Below, one piece after another: positions 1 to 13,675 of a stretch of DNA of 64,000 bases; position 1 is the first letter of the stretch; the number at the start of each line of letters is the position of its first letter. Source of the DNA: Platycnemis pennipes. Its lineage: Eukaryota > Arthropoda > Insecta > Odonata > Platycnemididae. Where the stretch lies: NCBI GenBank assembly GCA_933228895.1, contig OW121855.1, positions 34,858,698-34,922,697 on the forward strand, read 5' to 3'. The notes beneath the pieces are model-generated. The model was given only the letters and a program-made list of their open reading frames with translations. It had not been told where the DNA came from and searched no databases. The position numbers and the translations under genes are program-made.

Positions 1-2888
1 TACATTCCTCATACTGAAAAGCATCAAACATTTAATGTCTAAAAACTTCTACCGATATACAGTTTTCAAGACTTTGAGATTTACGATCAGAGAAGGATAA
101 CGAAAGAGTCAAAAAAAGAGTAGCTAAGAAATATTGGTCGTAGCAGATTTAAGTACGCAGTGGAAGTAAATTATTGTGCGGAAATGCATATTCAGGTATG
201 GAGGCAAGAAAGGTAGAAAAGACACGCAAAGAAGTGTTGGTAGTAGCCGGAGATGAGTGTGTGGAAGACATAAGATATGGAAGGACCTAAGTAGGCAAGG
301 AAGTGGAGCAGCCTGCAAGGGGCATAGACATTTTACATACTGAGGCAGAGGGGGAAATGCTAGTTCAGCGAGGAAAGCTGGCTATCGCATAAACTTCCAT
401 GACATCGATATTTCACGATATCCGAGGGATCAAGTTAATTCCATAACACGGCTAGCCAAGCTTAATTGCAGACTACACTTTTATCTCCCCGCAACTCTCA
501 CGTGGTTAGAAAAGTATATAAGCGTCTGAGAGCCGGGTTCGCTATGAGGATCGTTCTTCATCGATAAACAGACGACGTAAGTTTTAAATCCTCCACGTCA
601 GCTCCGAATGAATAAGGAGTTGCGAGGTTAAAGGGTTCACGGAGGGCACAACGACAAGACGACAGACGTGAAGGCAGCAATAACCCTAAGGTCAAAAAGG
701 GCCAACGATCGGGATGCATTGAGGTCGGAATACTCGTCCATGATTTCTTCAGCAGTGACCACCTTTCTCACTTCCATTCTATCAAAATGTTAATTTTTAT
801 CTGAAGACATTTATACTCGATACTTTAATATAACTGACGTCATAAAGCTGTAATACCGAACACTCCTAATCTCGCATTGCCTTCATGCATAATGCTGGAG
901 TCGACTTTGAAGTAGTTACGATCAACAGTGATACCTTTATAACAGTGGTACCTAATCGCAGAACATAAGCTATTTTTACATGGAGGTAAAGTGCCTAATT
1001 TTTAATTTTTTTGTTTGCCAATACATTGTGTCCCAACTACTGTAATCCACTCTTTTGAATTCGAATAATAAAAGAATGGAGTGAATATCTTCAAAAATGT
1101 CAATTACTAGCATAACGACGGACCTTGCGAGTTGCATTAGAAGATATATAAAAATAGCAATGTAGAAGTGAGAAGAATCTACCTAATTAGCAGCCCGATA
1201 AATTATGAAACCCAAGACTTTTTGAGTACACGCTTCAATTCCTGGCGACGATTTCTCACTTAACTATGAGGAAAAATTAATAAGTGAAAGATACGGCGCT
1301 AGTGATCCACTGGAATATTTACCACAATTGCCGAGTCAAAGCAACCCAGAGTGCGGTAAAAATGACATTAAAACCGCAGCAAGGCCGGCAAAACCTCGCC
1401 GTCAGCAGAGGTACAATAATGTCAACGTTTTACCTCTGTCTTGTTTCCTCAAGCACACCCAATAATAGCCTAACGAGAAATTATGTGGCCAAGGACTCTA
1501 GCATCTCGCCGATTCAGCACCCTAACATAAATATTTACGTTCGCGCGTTCTAGGGTATGAATGGGTCATCGAGCCTGAAACCGAGTTCTTGGGAGGATTT
1601 TGTATATACACGGACATAAACACAAAATATTATCAATTGGAAAACAAGTTATTATGCGATACTTTCAGTAGCTTATTATCATAGCCTCCCTCTTGCCAAT
1701 TTGACTACGCATCTCGTACTAAAAGAAACGGAAGAATTGGGGATTTGATCCATTTATACATTTCCACAATTATGCATTAGCATTTCGATCTCACAATGCT
1801 GTTTGCCCCACGCACCTCGAATGGAAATGGGCATGCATTGAATCAACTTGTTTAAAAGTTACGCTGCAAAGTCTTATGTCATCATTTCATCAAAAATAGT
1901 AATTTAATCAAGTGATAACATAAATGAATTCGAAAGTAGATATCTTGGCGGCTTGGGGAGCCACCCACGATTAATTAGCTACCATAGGTAGATTTTGTGG
2001 TGAGTTGGCTCATTAAGACTGCAATTAACATTGTTTACTAGGATCGATTATCACTGTGAATGCCCCCAATCGTAGTAATAACCCAGAGAGCCAAAATTCA
2101 AACCTAAATGATTACACTACTGTTGCAATCATCAACCTATACATTTATTTATAATGAGATTTTAGCAGACAGTATTTATTAAGAGTAAAACGCCCCCCTT
2201 GTTGAAGAACTGATGCGTCTCCGTACTCCTGGATTAATTAAGTGGCCAAGTATTAGTTTAGCAAAAAAACTACAAGGCATGGTGGCGTGGTAACTCTAAG
2301 GGAAAGACAAAAAGATTACGATGGAGTTCTCACATAGAATCATCTAAATGCCATTCGAATTTTAACAATCTGAAGTTAAATGCTCTCATCTCAGAAAACA
2401 AGTCTTTAGCTGCATTAAATCGGTTCATGTGTATCTTACGCTGCCACGTTACACCGGCTTCCGTCAACACATCGTTGCAGTATGATTGAGATTGAATAAT
2501 ATGATACCTCATTAGAAAGTAGTTCAACACGTTAAAATCTCTGGATGTTCTCTTTAATAATAACTATATGCCTACCCTTTACAATGAAGAAGAAACTCCT
2601 CAGAGAGCTATGCGCACGTAATAAATAACGAATGAAAATTTTAATGAGCGGCACATTTGTAATCCCAACTCATTTTTATCTCTTAACATTATCATACCAG
2701 AGTACTGACTGTAGTCACCGCTAAAAAGAACCGGATTGCGCCAGCCTTGAACCTGGGTTCGCTAAGCTATACAACGGAAAAATTGATCAGCCTCTATTAG
2801 GCAAGTAAGTGAGGATCCCCTAGCATCTCCTTAATCAAACCCACAGCCTCTTCTCTCGTCAACTGGGTAGTAGACGAGGCGAATGAAA

Positions 2889-2945
2889 ATAGGAGAGAGA
2901 GAGAGTGGGAAGAGGAAATAGAAAGGGTGAAGGAGGACAAAGGAA
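2889..2945. repeat. GA-rich purine tract with short (GA)n microsatellite
   Basis: A pure GA run of about 13 bases is followed by about 40 bases that are almost all purine on the plus strand. No gene is seen beside it. Confidence 0.6.
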
Positions 2946-5469
2946 AGTGATCGGGGGCATTGCTCCAACTAACCAGCTGACCGGGTAGCGATTGCCAGCA
3001 CCCAACTACGCTCTCCCTTTCATAAATACTAGAAACTAGTGATGGGTAATAAACATACTTAAATCAATACATCGGAAGCAGAAATATACACAATATCATT
3101 ACGTGAGAGAAAAGTATGAAAAACAAACCAATTTTTTGCCACTGCCTTGGATTTTCCAAAGCTAATCACGAGCGATGTAGCAAACGCGCCTGAATGAAGA
3201 TATGAATATTGTTAAAACACAACTATAGTTTTATCAATTTTTATGTACTTAGTCCATCTAAACATGCGCAACAAGAGAAAAATATATAACGACAAGTCTG
3301 TCAAATGTATCAAATATTTTTGATAAATAATTTGAAATGACTTCAGAATTTACAAAAAAGGTATATAGACACGACAATACCACTTCTAAACTGTTAAATT
3401 CAGAACTTGCTGTTATTAGCTACAAATATTTTTGACTTCATACTAAATTTTGGATCGTTTTTCCCTAGCCCTTTTCATATTGATTTTATGCATTCTGTTG
3501 ACACGCTCAACCCTAATACAAGCAGGTTCTTCTGCCAAACTGGCATCCACACGAAAGGTTACTACGCAGTAATAGACGCCAACGAGATTTTAGATGAAGA
3601 CTATTGCTTCACGTTAGATTCGCAAAACTCCGAGCATCATTTCAAATGAGTTGAGTACGTAATAATGCAGGCCACTACCTGGAGGCTGGAATGCGACAAG
3701 TAGGCACTCATACGTTGATTAGTCTTAAATCTCTTAAAGAGTTCACCACTAACTTTTATTACCGAGCTATGATTTTCAACCTATTACTCTGAGCAAATAA
3801 TGAGACCGAACAATTACGAATCTAGTACAATTTATGCCCGCATTTAATTTTCTATCCATTTTTCACTCTTTTTATGGTTCCTTTTCACCGCGTCCAGACA
3901 TTGGGCGTTTCTCTCTTCCTGATTTAATCATGCCTAAAATAAATATCTGCCCAATCTATTCTCAAAAGCCCTCAACTATCACGATGAAATTGTAACCAAA
4001 ATGGAAGCGAAAAAAAGGTTGGGTTGTGCGTGGGAAGTAGAGTAATGGTTTTCCATCCCGAGGATTTTAATCTTGGCAGAGGCAGCGATATATCAGCGGG
4101 TCTTCGCTTGAGTTCTGCAATGTGAGAACTTCTAGTGCAGTACTCCGCCCGTCCGATGGGACGATAAACTGTGGACTCCTTGGCGTCTTTCGTAAACAGG
4201 CTACTGCGGATTCCGGGTTTCGCTCTGAACTTCCCTCATTCCCAAAATTAACACCTAAATTCATATATCCTCTTTTCGTGATGGCGCATATGACCGCACT
4301 TTTTAGTTTCTCTACAAACAATAGAGAATAAAACAAGATATAACCTCCAACGGAGACATTCCAGACGAACACTTTGCAGATAGCCTACACAGGGAACACG
4401 TGAAGTTGAGTGGACCACATTTGGCCCACAAGTTGGACAACTGTCATGAAAACCTTGCGGGATAAATCGCAGCAAATTGACTGATAAGGATAAGAGAACA
4501 AGACGGAAGCCATGCATGGATTCAATCCCTGTACGCTTCCCGGGAACCGCGTTATCTCCTCCTGGGCAAAAGGTTTCTTTCCAGAATAAATACCCTACCA
4601 CCAATTACATAGAAAATCCCTATTACGCCGACTGATTGCATGCCCTTGCGATAATGATTGTTATTCGATTATAACATCTTTATTTCCCGGTGAAAAATTA
4701 CTTGGTATATTAATAGGCACTTAGCTAATGCTATCGTGGTAGATATGTTGTTTTGTTCTAATTAGTGTAATATGGACAGAAGTAGAAGTCAAAACTGGAA
4801 TCGTGAACACTACACGCGATCGGGCTTAGATCAGTTCCTATTTCACTCGTGTTAATACTAGAGCTGACCCAGGGAAAGTGAATCAGTAATTAAACATAAA
4901 ATACTTTACCTTTTGCAAAACACCAACAAGGAAAACAGAGAATTAAAGTGATGGTGACTCAAGCAGATCAAACTGCATTAAAAAATTGGGTTCGAGGCGT
5001 CACTTGGCCACTTATATAAGTTCATAAAACATTAAAAGTTACTCGTTACTCTTCAGCAGTATAGTATAAACTTATGTATTTCAAATTCTCCAGAGGCAAA
5101 AAATTGAGTAAAAATGTACATAATGAAAGAGAAAAAGAAAAGAAAAGAGGAGCAAGAAAGAAGAGATTAACGAGGAATGGTGCAATGTCAGGAATCCTAT
5201 ACCAAAGAAAGTGATAAGACAAGGCGAAAGAGGAGAACATGAGTGAAACCATCATTTGATAAGGGAAAAAGGCACGTCACGTACACAACGCTGAGATAAA
5301 GGGATGACGTAAGTTGCGGAATGAGAAGGCTGTCCATCAAAACCGTAAGACCTGCCATGAAAGAAGAAATCCCGCAATAACAGCAATAAAAAATTTACAA
5401 GGAAGGATTGGGAAGAGGGAAGAAATAAAAAACGTAAGAGAGACCACGGTAGGTCGGAAAACTGCTTCT

Positions 5470-5850
5470 TCACCAGCGGGGGCAAAAATCTACGCCGACG
5501 CCGGGAGTTAGGAGGCTACACCGCCCTGGGGGAGGTCGAGGAAGGAAGCATTTGCCGGCCATTATCAGATCATCGCCTCTATTAACCTCGACCGCGGGGG
5601 TTTGGGAGGGAAAGGGGCCGCGGGAGGGGAGGTAGGAAGAAAGTAAGGGGACAGGAGGTCCCCGTGAGACATGGGAGAGCGAGATCGCCCGGCGTCGCCA
5701 CCGTGGGATGCGCGACAGCTCGCTAAGGATATGATGGCGGAGATGCTCGTTTATTAAGCCTGGAAAAGCGTGGGCTTCCACAGAGACTCATCCCCGTTCC
5801 TCCACAAACGTTGGGGGTGGAAGAAAGAGAGGGAGAGAGAGAGAGACGGA
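5470..5850. other. GC-rich patch ending in a (GA)n tract
   Basis: About 300 bases are clearly richer in G+C and CpG than the surroundings. They are followed by a GA microsatellite at about 5,824-5,848. It could be an unmethylated regulatory island or an old repeat. I see no start codon with an exon-like frame and splice donor beside it, so no promoter is claimed. Confidence 0.4.
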
Positions 5851-7557
5851 GAACTAGTCCACTAACGCACTCACTCCATCTTTTTTTTTGGAATCATAAC
5901 TTTTGTTCCCACTCCCATCCTAAGCTAAAATTAAGTGATGCGCGACTGTTACTTGCATTTGAAATGAAGAGGTTCCCCGTTTCCTGAAATTCATTTTTTT
6001 TAACTTTATGACCTTTATTTATTAATTTAAGACCTTTAAAAGGGTTCCCAGAAGAATAGAGAGAAATGTCAGGATCTAATCAATTCAGCTTTTATTTAAG
6101 CAAAATCATAAGAGTCGTAATGGCGTTTGGTTAAGTTCACCTCTCGGATCACGATTATAACTGTTCATTCTTTATTCGTCCTAATGAGGTAAAATATTTG
6201 GAATGCAACTAACCTAGACGTTATCTCCTTCAACACCACTGCTTACAGAACTTCCAATTTTTCGGAAAGACGCAACGAATCACAAATTTGCTTACGAAAG
6301 GAAAATATTAGCAATTGTAAAGGGCTAGGACGAAAAAAATACTATCATCAGCAGAAAAATTCCGATTGTTTCCTGTTTGGTACTTCAGAAGGCCTTGATT
6401 TTAAGGTGGCACAGAATTGAATAAATATAGACCCCAGGCAATTAATTGAAAACCCCAACCAATCCATACTCTGAAAATTTCCAGTTACCACATAAGAAGG
6501 AAATAATAATGACATTCAGTCATTAAAATCCACAAAGAAATACGATAGGGATTTCATCAAAAGTACTGGCATAATGATAACCCAAAGGAAAGTTCCGTTC
6601 CATTTCCTACGTGAGGTCAAAGATACTTGACTCCCACTCAAGATCTTCCCACATCGCTAAATAAAGAGGGGTAAAACGCCATTACCATCTTTTACCATTT
6701 ATTACAATACATCTCAGTGTAGAGAGACTGGGCGCATTGAGGAAGGTTGGAATTTTATCAAGGAGTAAAAAGAAATTTAAAGACTTATAAAAACTGACGG
6801 GATTTCAGGATAAAAAGTTAAGGCTATATTTATGAGGGAATTGAAGACGGGAAACGGATGTTAAGGGATGTGAACGTGTGTACAAGGAAGTTAACAATAA
6901 AACACTAGCTATTTTTAAGATCGAAGTCATGCGATGCGTAATTTTCGCAATATAGGCATATAAGACGATCTTTTTGCAGTGAATTCTAAATGTTTTTCAA
7001 GCGAATAAAGAATGATTAACACAGAAACGCTGCGATTCTCCAAGAAATATCACCATTTTCGCCAATTAATTTCGTAACTGACTAAATGTTTGTATAATTA
7101 CAATAGCCCAATCTCTTTAGGTCCACAAGGCAGAATGGTCTCGTCTATCCCGCCATTTAATAGGTGAACAGATTATAAGAAATTAAATCTCCATTATACT
7201 GCGGAGTACACGAGATACGGAGCAAGGCAATCGTGCGGACAGTAACAAGGAGAGTATTGGCAAAACTCAACCAAATCGCCAATGTTTTTAATATAAGCGG
7301 GCCAAATATAGTGAGCGCTCATAAGAGACCGATGCAAAGACGAAGGAAACAATTTCCAGATGACGGAGCTCAACCAGCCAAGAGATTATACTCTACCACC
7401 AGACCGAGAAAGTAACGTTATGAAAAATAAGGGATGCAGACAGAAGAAAATGTGATAGATATCAAGAAACAATCCAGAGAGACTTGGCGACAGTAAGCCA
7501 GAGCAAAAGCGTTAAGGAATATATTTGGATTGCCTTTCTAATGCCGCACGGCACAGC

Positions 7558-7690
7558 GTGATTCCGAAAGTGGTCTCCGATGTATGTACTAGGACAGACG
7601 TTAATTTTAGGGGTTTGAACCGCAAGTATAAAGAAGAATGAAGGATATGAATTTAAGAGAGGAGTTTATCACGGAAGAGCTGGATATCGA
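7558..7690 (+). repeat. Dispersed repeat, copy 1 (pairs with 19,590-19,720)
   Basis: A block of about 110 bases closely matches a second block 12 kb away in the same orientation. It shares the run GATTCCGAAAGTGGTCTCCG, then a CAGACGTTAATTTTAGGGG segment, then AGTATAAAGAA and AATGAAGGATATG. Small indels separate the copies. No recognised domain is encoded in any frame, so the repeat class is unknown. A short piece of the shared core (AATTTTAGGGGTTAT) recurs at about 34,376. Confidence 0.7.
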
Positions 7691-9428
7691 AGGATTAGTT
7701 AAATGTTGCCAGGAATACTCGAAGAAGGGATATCAAAAAGAGGGAGAAAAATAAGTCGGAGATGACGGAGGTGAGGAAGGTAATGATGTGGAATGTGTAT
7801 GTGGCTGGAGAAAATTTAGTAGGTAAAATAGAGTACCGAGCATATAACCACCTAAAAAACAAAATGGGGAACATGAGGAGTGGTTTAGAGGATTACCTCA
7901 ATAGAGGTTCACTCTGGCCTAAGACCTCAACACGAACGATGGATGTATATGATGACTTTTGGGAAATTATTAGGCTAAAATACATTTGAAACATTAAACT
8001 GGTGACAGCCCATTACGAACTAATTTCGGACTCGTTCATTCGATTTCACCAACAGCTTCAATCCAGCAGATAATTAATATTTTTACTCTAAACAGTTACA
8101 GACAAGTCAGGATTTTAATGGTGAAATTTCACCAATTTTTTTAAAGGAATTTTAACTATTAAGACTTTCTTAGAGGGATAATTTTCAGCACATCGACTTC
8201 CCTAGTCATAATTAGTGCTCTTAACGAGATTTTACCCAATCCTTTCGTCATGCCACCCATCTTCGGTCAGCAAGAATCATCACGTCGCACGAAGCGGGGA
8301 TATAAATCAACCAGGATATATACGTAACATGCATGACGCCAGCAAAATAATCAATGTCAGCTGCTTTTGGATGTACCCACTTAGTAGAACAGCAACGAAT
8401 AACATATTAACGACTTTGCACTTTTTCACACAATTTTTTCCCTGGTCTGGGACCAGGAAATGGCGCATAGGCATCGAAACTGGCCGGGTAAAAAAATTTC
8501 GCTGGCCATTTCATTATTTACACGAAGCATAAGATTTCATTTAACGAGACGCCATAGTTAAAACAAGACGATAAATAAATAGCGCACGCACATGATGAAC
8601 TCTTTATGAAGTGCCAAAACCAAGATAAATATATCACTGAAAAATAACCTATTTTGCAGTCTAACCTTATTAACTTATATAGGATAATAATCTAACCCTT
8701 AGAAGGACGAAACGCCAAACCGATAAATTGGTAATATCAGCGGTAATTCTTAATTCGTAAATGGCTCTTCTCTAAAAAAACAGCTTCAAAAATGCACGGG
8801 TTAGTCTTCCCAATATTTTTAAGAAAACGTTATCCCCTCTTAGATGCGATAAAACGAAGGTGAAACATGAAATTAGCCGGAGGCCAGGGCGAACTTCCTC
8901 AAATTTCGGAGAGAAATACGATCAATAAAATAGGAAACTTGTAAGATTAACGGAAGATTGATCGAAGCGATGATTTATCTAGTGACCGTATGAACAAGCC
9001 ATGAATTTTTAGCTGCCAACACAACATCGTCACGAGAGGTCGCAGTATAGCAGGCCCGTCCGGAAAGGGTGGGGAGAGAGTGGCACAGCGGGAACACGAG
9101 TTTTAAGGGCAACAGGCAAAAACACGACAGCCACGAGACGAACGCAATCCAAACAAAGACTCCCTCTGCGATTGGCGACACAATCATCCCCGGAAGTTGG
9201 TGGAGAGGCCATGGAAACCGTCCGCTCAAAACACAGCGATGCGCATAAACCGTCAAGGCTGGGTCGATGGCACTACAATGACTGGGAGCGAGGGCAAGAA
9301 TCAACCCTTATCGGCCAGTTTTACCGAGGGAATCACGAGCCGCCCGACCTCAAAATCACACATGCAGGGAGAAGCTATTTAGGCCGAAACCAGCTCGCAT
9401 TGCTCACGTGCCTGCACGACGACACCAG

Positions 9429-9537
9429 GGGCCTAATTCTCGTTGTTGTCGCGGGACAACGAATCACGCGTTCACCGTAACGCAAATTGCGTTCGCCTCC
9501 TATGCTCGTTCTTTGCGTTCGCGTTCGTGATAAGGCT
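9429..9537 (+). repeat. Left terminal inverted repeat of the 4.4-kb element
   Basis: It begins GGGCCTAATTCTCGTT and carries CGCGGGACA. Further in are AACGCAAATTGCGTT and TTGCGTTCGCGTTCGTGAT, both also present in inverted form near 13,680-13,831. Identity is high in the outer 16 bases and patchy further in. Confidence 0.75.
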
Positions 9538-10599
9538 CGGGGATTGTCGGCCCTGTAACCATTGAAGTGACGTCAGCAGCGCTACGTCATCGATTTCAGC
9601 CAATACGAGAGGAGTAGACTTTCGAGTGGCAGCTGTTTGCAGACGAAGGCAAGAGTAAACAAACATTCTCAAACGGTTAAAAGTTTGCTTGTAATGCTTT
9701 TATCATTAATATAATTGAAACACTATCGTATTCGATTATTTACTGATTCATATAGATCGCGTTCATATAGATCACGGTTCACTCATTCGTGTATACAATA
9801 CGATATTAGTAAATATAGTGCTCACGGGATAGGTAACACTCGGTAAGTTAACGCTGAAAACTGAAGTAATGTCTTTTATTTCATACTCGAACAAGGGTCA
9901 GATAGGTAACTAAAATATCAGGGTCAAAATATATGACGGATGGAAGTATGTACAACATAAGCCGGTTCGTCTCTAATTTGAAAGCAGTTGTGCGAGTGAG
10001 TTGATAACTGTAAAGATTTTCACGCAGTATGCAAGGAATCGAATATCTTTGCAGACATGTCCATAATCTGAAGACTATTGACTTTCCACGCTATCAAATA
10101 AATATGCATACGTTTTCGTACTGTGATATAATTTGTTACTTTATGAATAGGTAGCCTAATAGGTTTAATGCCTGTATTAAGGTTCTCTTAAGTATTAAAC
10201 CTAACCACAGCACCTTCTTCATTTCCCATTCGTATAATTAAATTTTTTAAATGATTTTTATTCGTATTCGCGTATTATAATGCAATACAGAGTTCACAAC
10301 ATTTAACTGGACAAAATTTTTGTAATATAAATCATATGAGAATGTGATGTCATTCAAAATTATGATGATTAAAGATATTTTCATATTTCCCATTAATAGT
10401 ATTGCTGTAAATATATTTCACATATGGCTCATTCATATTAACAATAATGTTTATGATAATCCTGTAAATAAATTAATCTTATATGGCTCATGGTATATAA
10501 AATCTTTAGCCATAGGTAAATTATAATTGAATTAATTTTAACAAATAATGTGCTGATGACTAAAGAACACTGCAAAGCCAAGAAGTTTACCATTACAAC

Positions 10600-11015
10600 A
10601 AGAAAAATTTGTTGAACATGAAAGAAAGGTACCAAGATACAAATTTCCCCATAGTTCCATCAGAGAACAGATGGAGTAAAAAGAAAATTGTATCAACGTT
10701 ATTCACTGATGGTTCATTACATGAATTCAATATGACCAGATTAAATGACAAATTTAAAACCTGGGATTCAACAGAGAGCCTAGTGAAAGTTGTCACTGTA
10801 AATGTCCTTGTGGGAATCACATAAGTCAGCAACATTTTCCTTTGACACCCTGAAGGGTCTTGCCATTAAGGGATTAAAAATGGATTAGATGTACCCATCT
10901 CTTAATAATTTCATTCCAGCAGCCAAATCTCTACTCTGCTCTCTTATACCCTCATCTGCAGTAGCAGCTAGGAGTACCATCAAGGCATATTCCATTTCTA
11001 GTGAAAGTAAGCATT
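10600..11015. other. Unassigned open stretches inside the 4.4-kb element
   Basis: A 71-codon plus-strand frame (10,609-10,824) overlaps minus-strand stretches that read like protein, for example LAATADEGIREQSRDLAAG (about 11,000-10,940) and ARPFRVSKENVADL (about 10,860-10,820), separated by a stop. I recognise neither. They may be remains of the element's second gene or of captured host sequence. The strand is unresolved. Confidence 0.25.
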
Positions 11016-11386
11016 CAATAAGCAGTCAACACAACGAATATTATAAATTTCTTAGCTTATGTTGAATCATGACACCAATAAATTTTTCACTTTTTAATAT
11101 AGGGGAGGACATGGTAATTGGAGCAAGATAAAAGAGTTTTATTTAGCCAGGGTAATGAACAACTTTAACTTAATATATATTTGTAAACTTATAATTTGCT
11201 CACTGGATTGTACAGATCTGTTCATACAAGCACTTGGAAGTGCTTGCATGAATTGGTAAGGATGTTACTGATAATAAGGATGAAAATGAGGGAATAAGAT
11301 TATTAGATTTTATAGGAGAGTCTGTATTCAGTATCCCTAGTGCAGTTTCAGTAATGAATGAAGTTTGAAATCAGGTGTTTCAGTTT

Positions 11387-12115
11387 TACTAGGTTACAAA
11401 TTCCCAGAATCTTTTATGAAAGTAGGTATCATTTTCAGCATTTTTCCACCTATTATATAGAAGTACTTGAGGATCAAGATCTTCTTCAGGAAATTTACCT
11501 TTTCCACATGATATAGCCCACATGCTAAATACCCAGATGTCAGATATTGTGGTTTAAAGCAGGTGGACCACATAATTTAAAAAGTTCATCATTATAATGA
11601 CATATGCTATAACATGGGACTTGTAGTCATCAAAAAACAAAACAATGTTTTTTTGTCTACAGTGAACTTCTTTTAAGGGAATATGTCTTAGGAATACAGT
11701 ATAAAACCAATATTCAAAAATAGCAGAGTAAATCCAACCATTTTCACTAAAAATGTAACATGTGTCAGGATAGTTAAGTCTTCATGTGGAGTGAACACTC
11801 TCTGCATCAAAGTTTTCCCTTTAAAAGCAATGAATGGTGGAAGAATATGCCCACTTGCACATCGAAATGCTAATGCAGTTAATTAATCCTTTCCAGACCC
11901 TGCAACATTGCTGGAAACTCACCTTATCCCTTTCTCAGCAACTATATTGACATCTTTTGGATCTAGATTATTCTCATTTATATCCCAGTGATTCATTTTT
12001 GAGGAAATTAGAACATGCCTAAGAATTAGGTTTGGTCAAATATAAATGTAAAATAACTGCCAACTCTATGACTTGGAATGCAATACCTCACACCACAATA
12101 ATTGTTTTGCCTGAT
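11387..12115 (-). pseudogene. Decayed pogo/Jerky-like DDE transposase
   Basis: Reading the minus strand from about 11,990 downward gives, across stops and frame changes, the order of motifs of the DDE_1 endonuclease family used by pogo, Tigger and Jerky-type transposases. There is WDINENNLDPKDVNIVAEKG (first catalytic Asp and the V-EKG block), then CASGHILPPFIAFKGKTL (normally N-A-S-G-x-x-L-P-P-x-x-x-F-K-G). SENGWIYSAIFEYWF follows, then NIVLFFDDYKSHV (second catalytic Asp). After a frameshift comes CGPPALNHNI, matching the usual C-L-P-P-x-x-T-H-x-L block. The segment 12,000-12,115 may hold a scrap of the N-terminal DNA-binding part, but most of that region is missing. Several in-frame stops make it a pseudogene. 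The domain class is fairly sure; the exact family is not. Confidence 0.7.
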
Positions 12116-13675
12116 AGCTGACAAATTATTTTTGCACACTTCTTTCTAATATTAGCTTTAAAGTCGAAGGTTAAGGTTTCTGCACTATTGAGGGAAAAAT
12201 ACATGCAAAAGATAATTTATAAAGGTACAATTGTCAAAAGTTTCATTATGATATTTAGGTCATATTGTTTAGAAATAAATAATTTATGGTATTCTGCTCC
12301 AATTGCCCATGTTCTATTTACCCCAGCTTCCCCTATGCATAACAACTTACCAGATAAGTTAGTTCAAGTGAATAGGCATGCTAGAATATATAAAATCCTT
12401 TCACAAAAGCAACCTATGTTGGCAATCCGAGTATCTATGCGAAGGGCACTATCCAAAACAAATAGAGCCAATTACAATATGTACTTCATGTGCGAATTGA
12501 GGAAAAAATAGTTACAGCAGGTTTAATATCAAATGTTAGACACTATTGTCATATCAAAGAATCGGATTTCTGTTCCACCAATTAAAATTGTTTGAATCCT
12601 TGGCAAAAAGAGACATACGTTGACGCTAATTAAATAAGTTAGATATGGGTATATTTCAAATACGAGATGAAATAAGGAAGATGGCTAGAGCATATTTAGT
12701 TCAGAATGAGCTTTATTAAAAATATAAAAGTGCCATTAAAACAAAAACAATTAAATTTCCTTCTTGAATTCCTGAATTCAGGATTGAAAAATTATGCCTA
12801 TTGGACTTATTCGCACTGTGTCTATTCAAACTCACATTATCACTTCCTACATCTACAACACTAACATTCACAAAGATATCCATGAAGGACCCTGTATTTT
12901 ATCGAAACTTACTTGAAAGCACCATGTAAGGTTTCACTGAACAGCTGTTTACTCGGAGATCACTCGGTATTTCACTATACAGCTGAATCATTACAAAAAC
13001 ACACTTAGCAGCATATTAAAGAGTGTATGTAGCTCGTTTTCCAACACATTTATCCACATAATAATTTTAGATGCTAAACAACACATCACGAGAAGTTCAC
13101 TTCATCAAAGCAGTTGCAATAGTATTTCATAACATGGCATGCACATCCAAATAGTGGCGTATATGAAGACTTCGTGAATATGAGTAACCTTGTCGTTGAA
13201 ATTACTTCGATGCACACTTCAAACATAATTCAACGTCGATAATTAAAGTAAACAACCACCAAAGGCCTTGCTCACGTAAGATGAGATGCTCACGTTCATG
13301 AATAAACGAACTGAAGTTAATGAAAGCCTAACATGATGTTTACTTGCGTCAATATCATTGCATTATTCTTCCATAATAATGTTCGTTGGTATCTCAAGAA
13401 TAACACAGATATAACTACAAAACTTTCACTGAAAATACACCTCGCATCACAAAACAAACATGCATTTCTCGCTGAAACTTGAGGAAACTACGTGATACAC
13501 TGTTGCCACATTTATGTATAGTAAAAATATTAACTAAATAAGTTGTTTTAAGGTTCTTATTTTCTCAATAATAATATTCCATCGACTTATCACTGCCTCG
13601 AAAGCCGTGATAACTTCTTCATCGCAACTTGCGTTAACTTTGGTGATAAGTAGAAAGAGAATACCGAGCGCCACT

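Larger units (their letters stand above)
1..7557. other. Gene-free region, left edge
   Basis: I see no recognisable coding exon, RNA gene or complete mobile element here. Open frames are short, on both strands, and without a domain I know. Composition is moderately AT-rich with many CpG dinucleotides, unlike the CpG-poor right third of the window. A purine-rich stretch with a short GA repeat lies at about 2,888-2,940, and a GC-rich patch is listed separately. Confidence 0.6.

Noticed and set aside
2735..2765. tRNA-like B box (AGGTTCAAGGC on the minus strand)
   Set aside because: The only A-box-like word is too close, and no cloverleaf forms.
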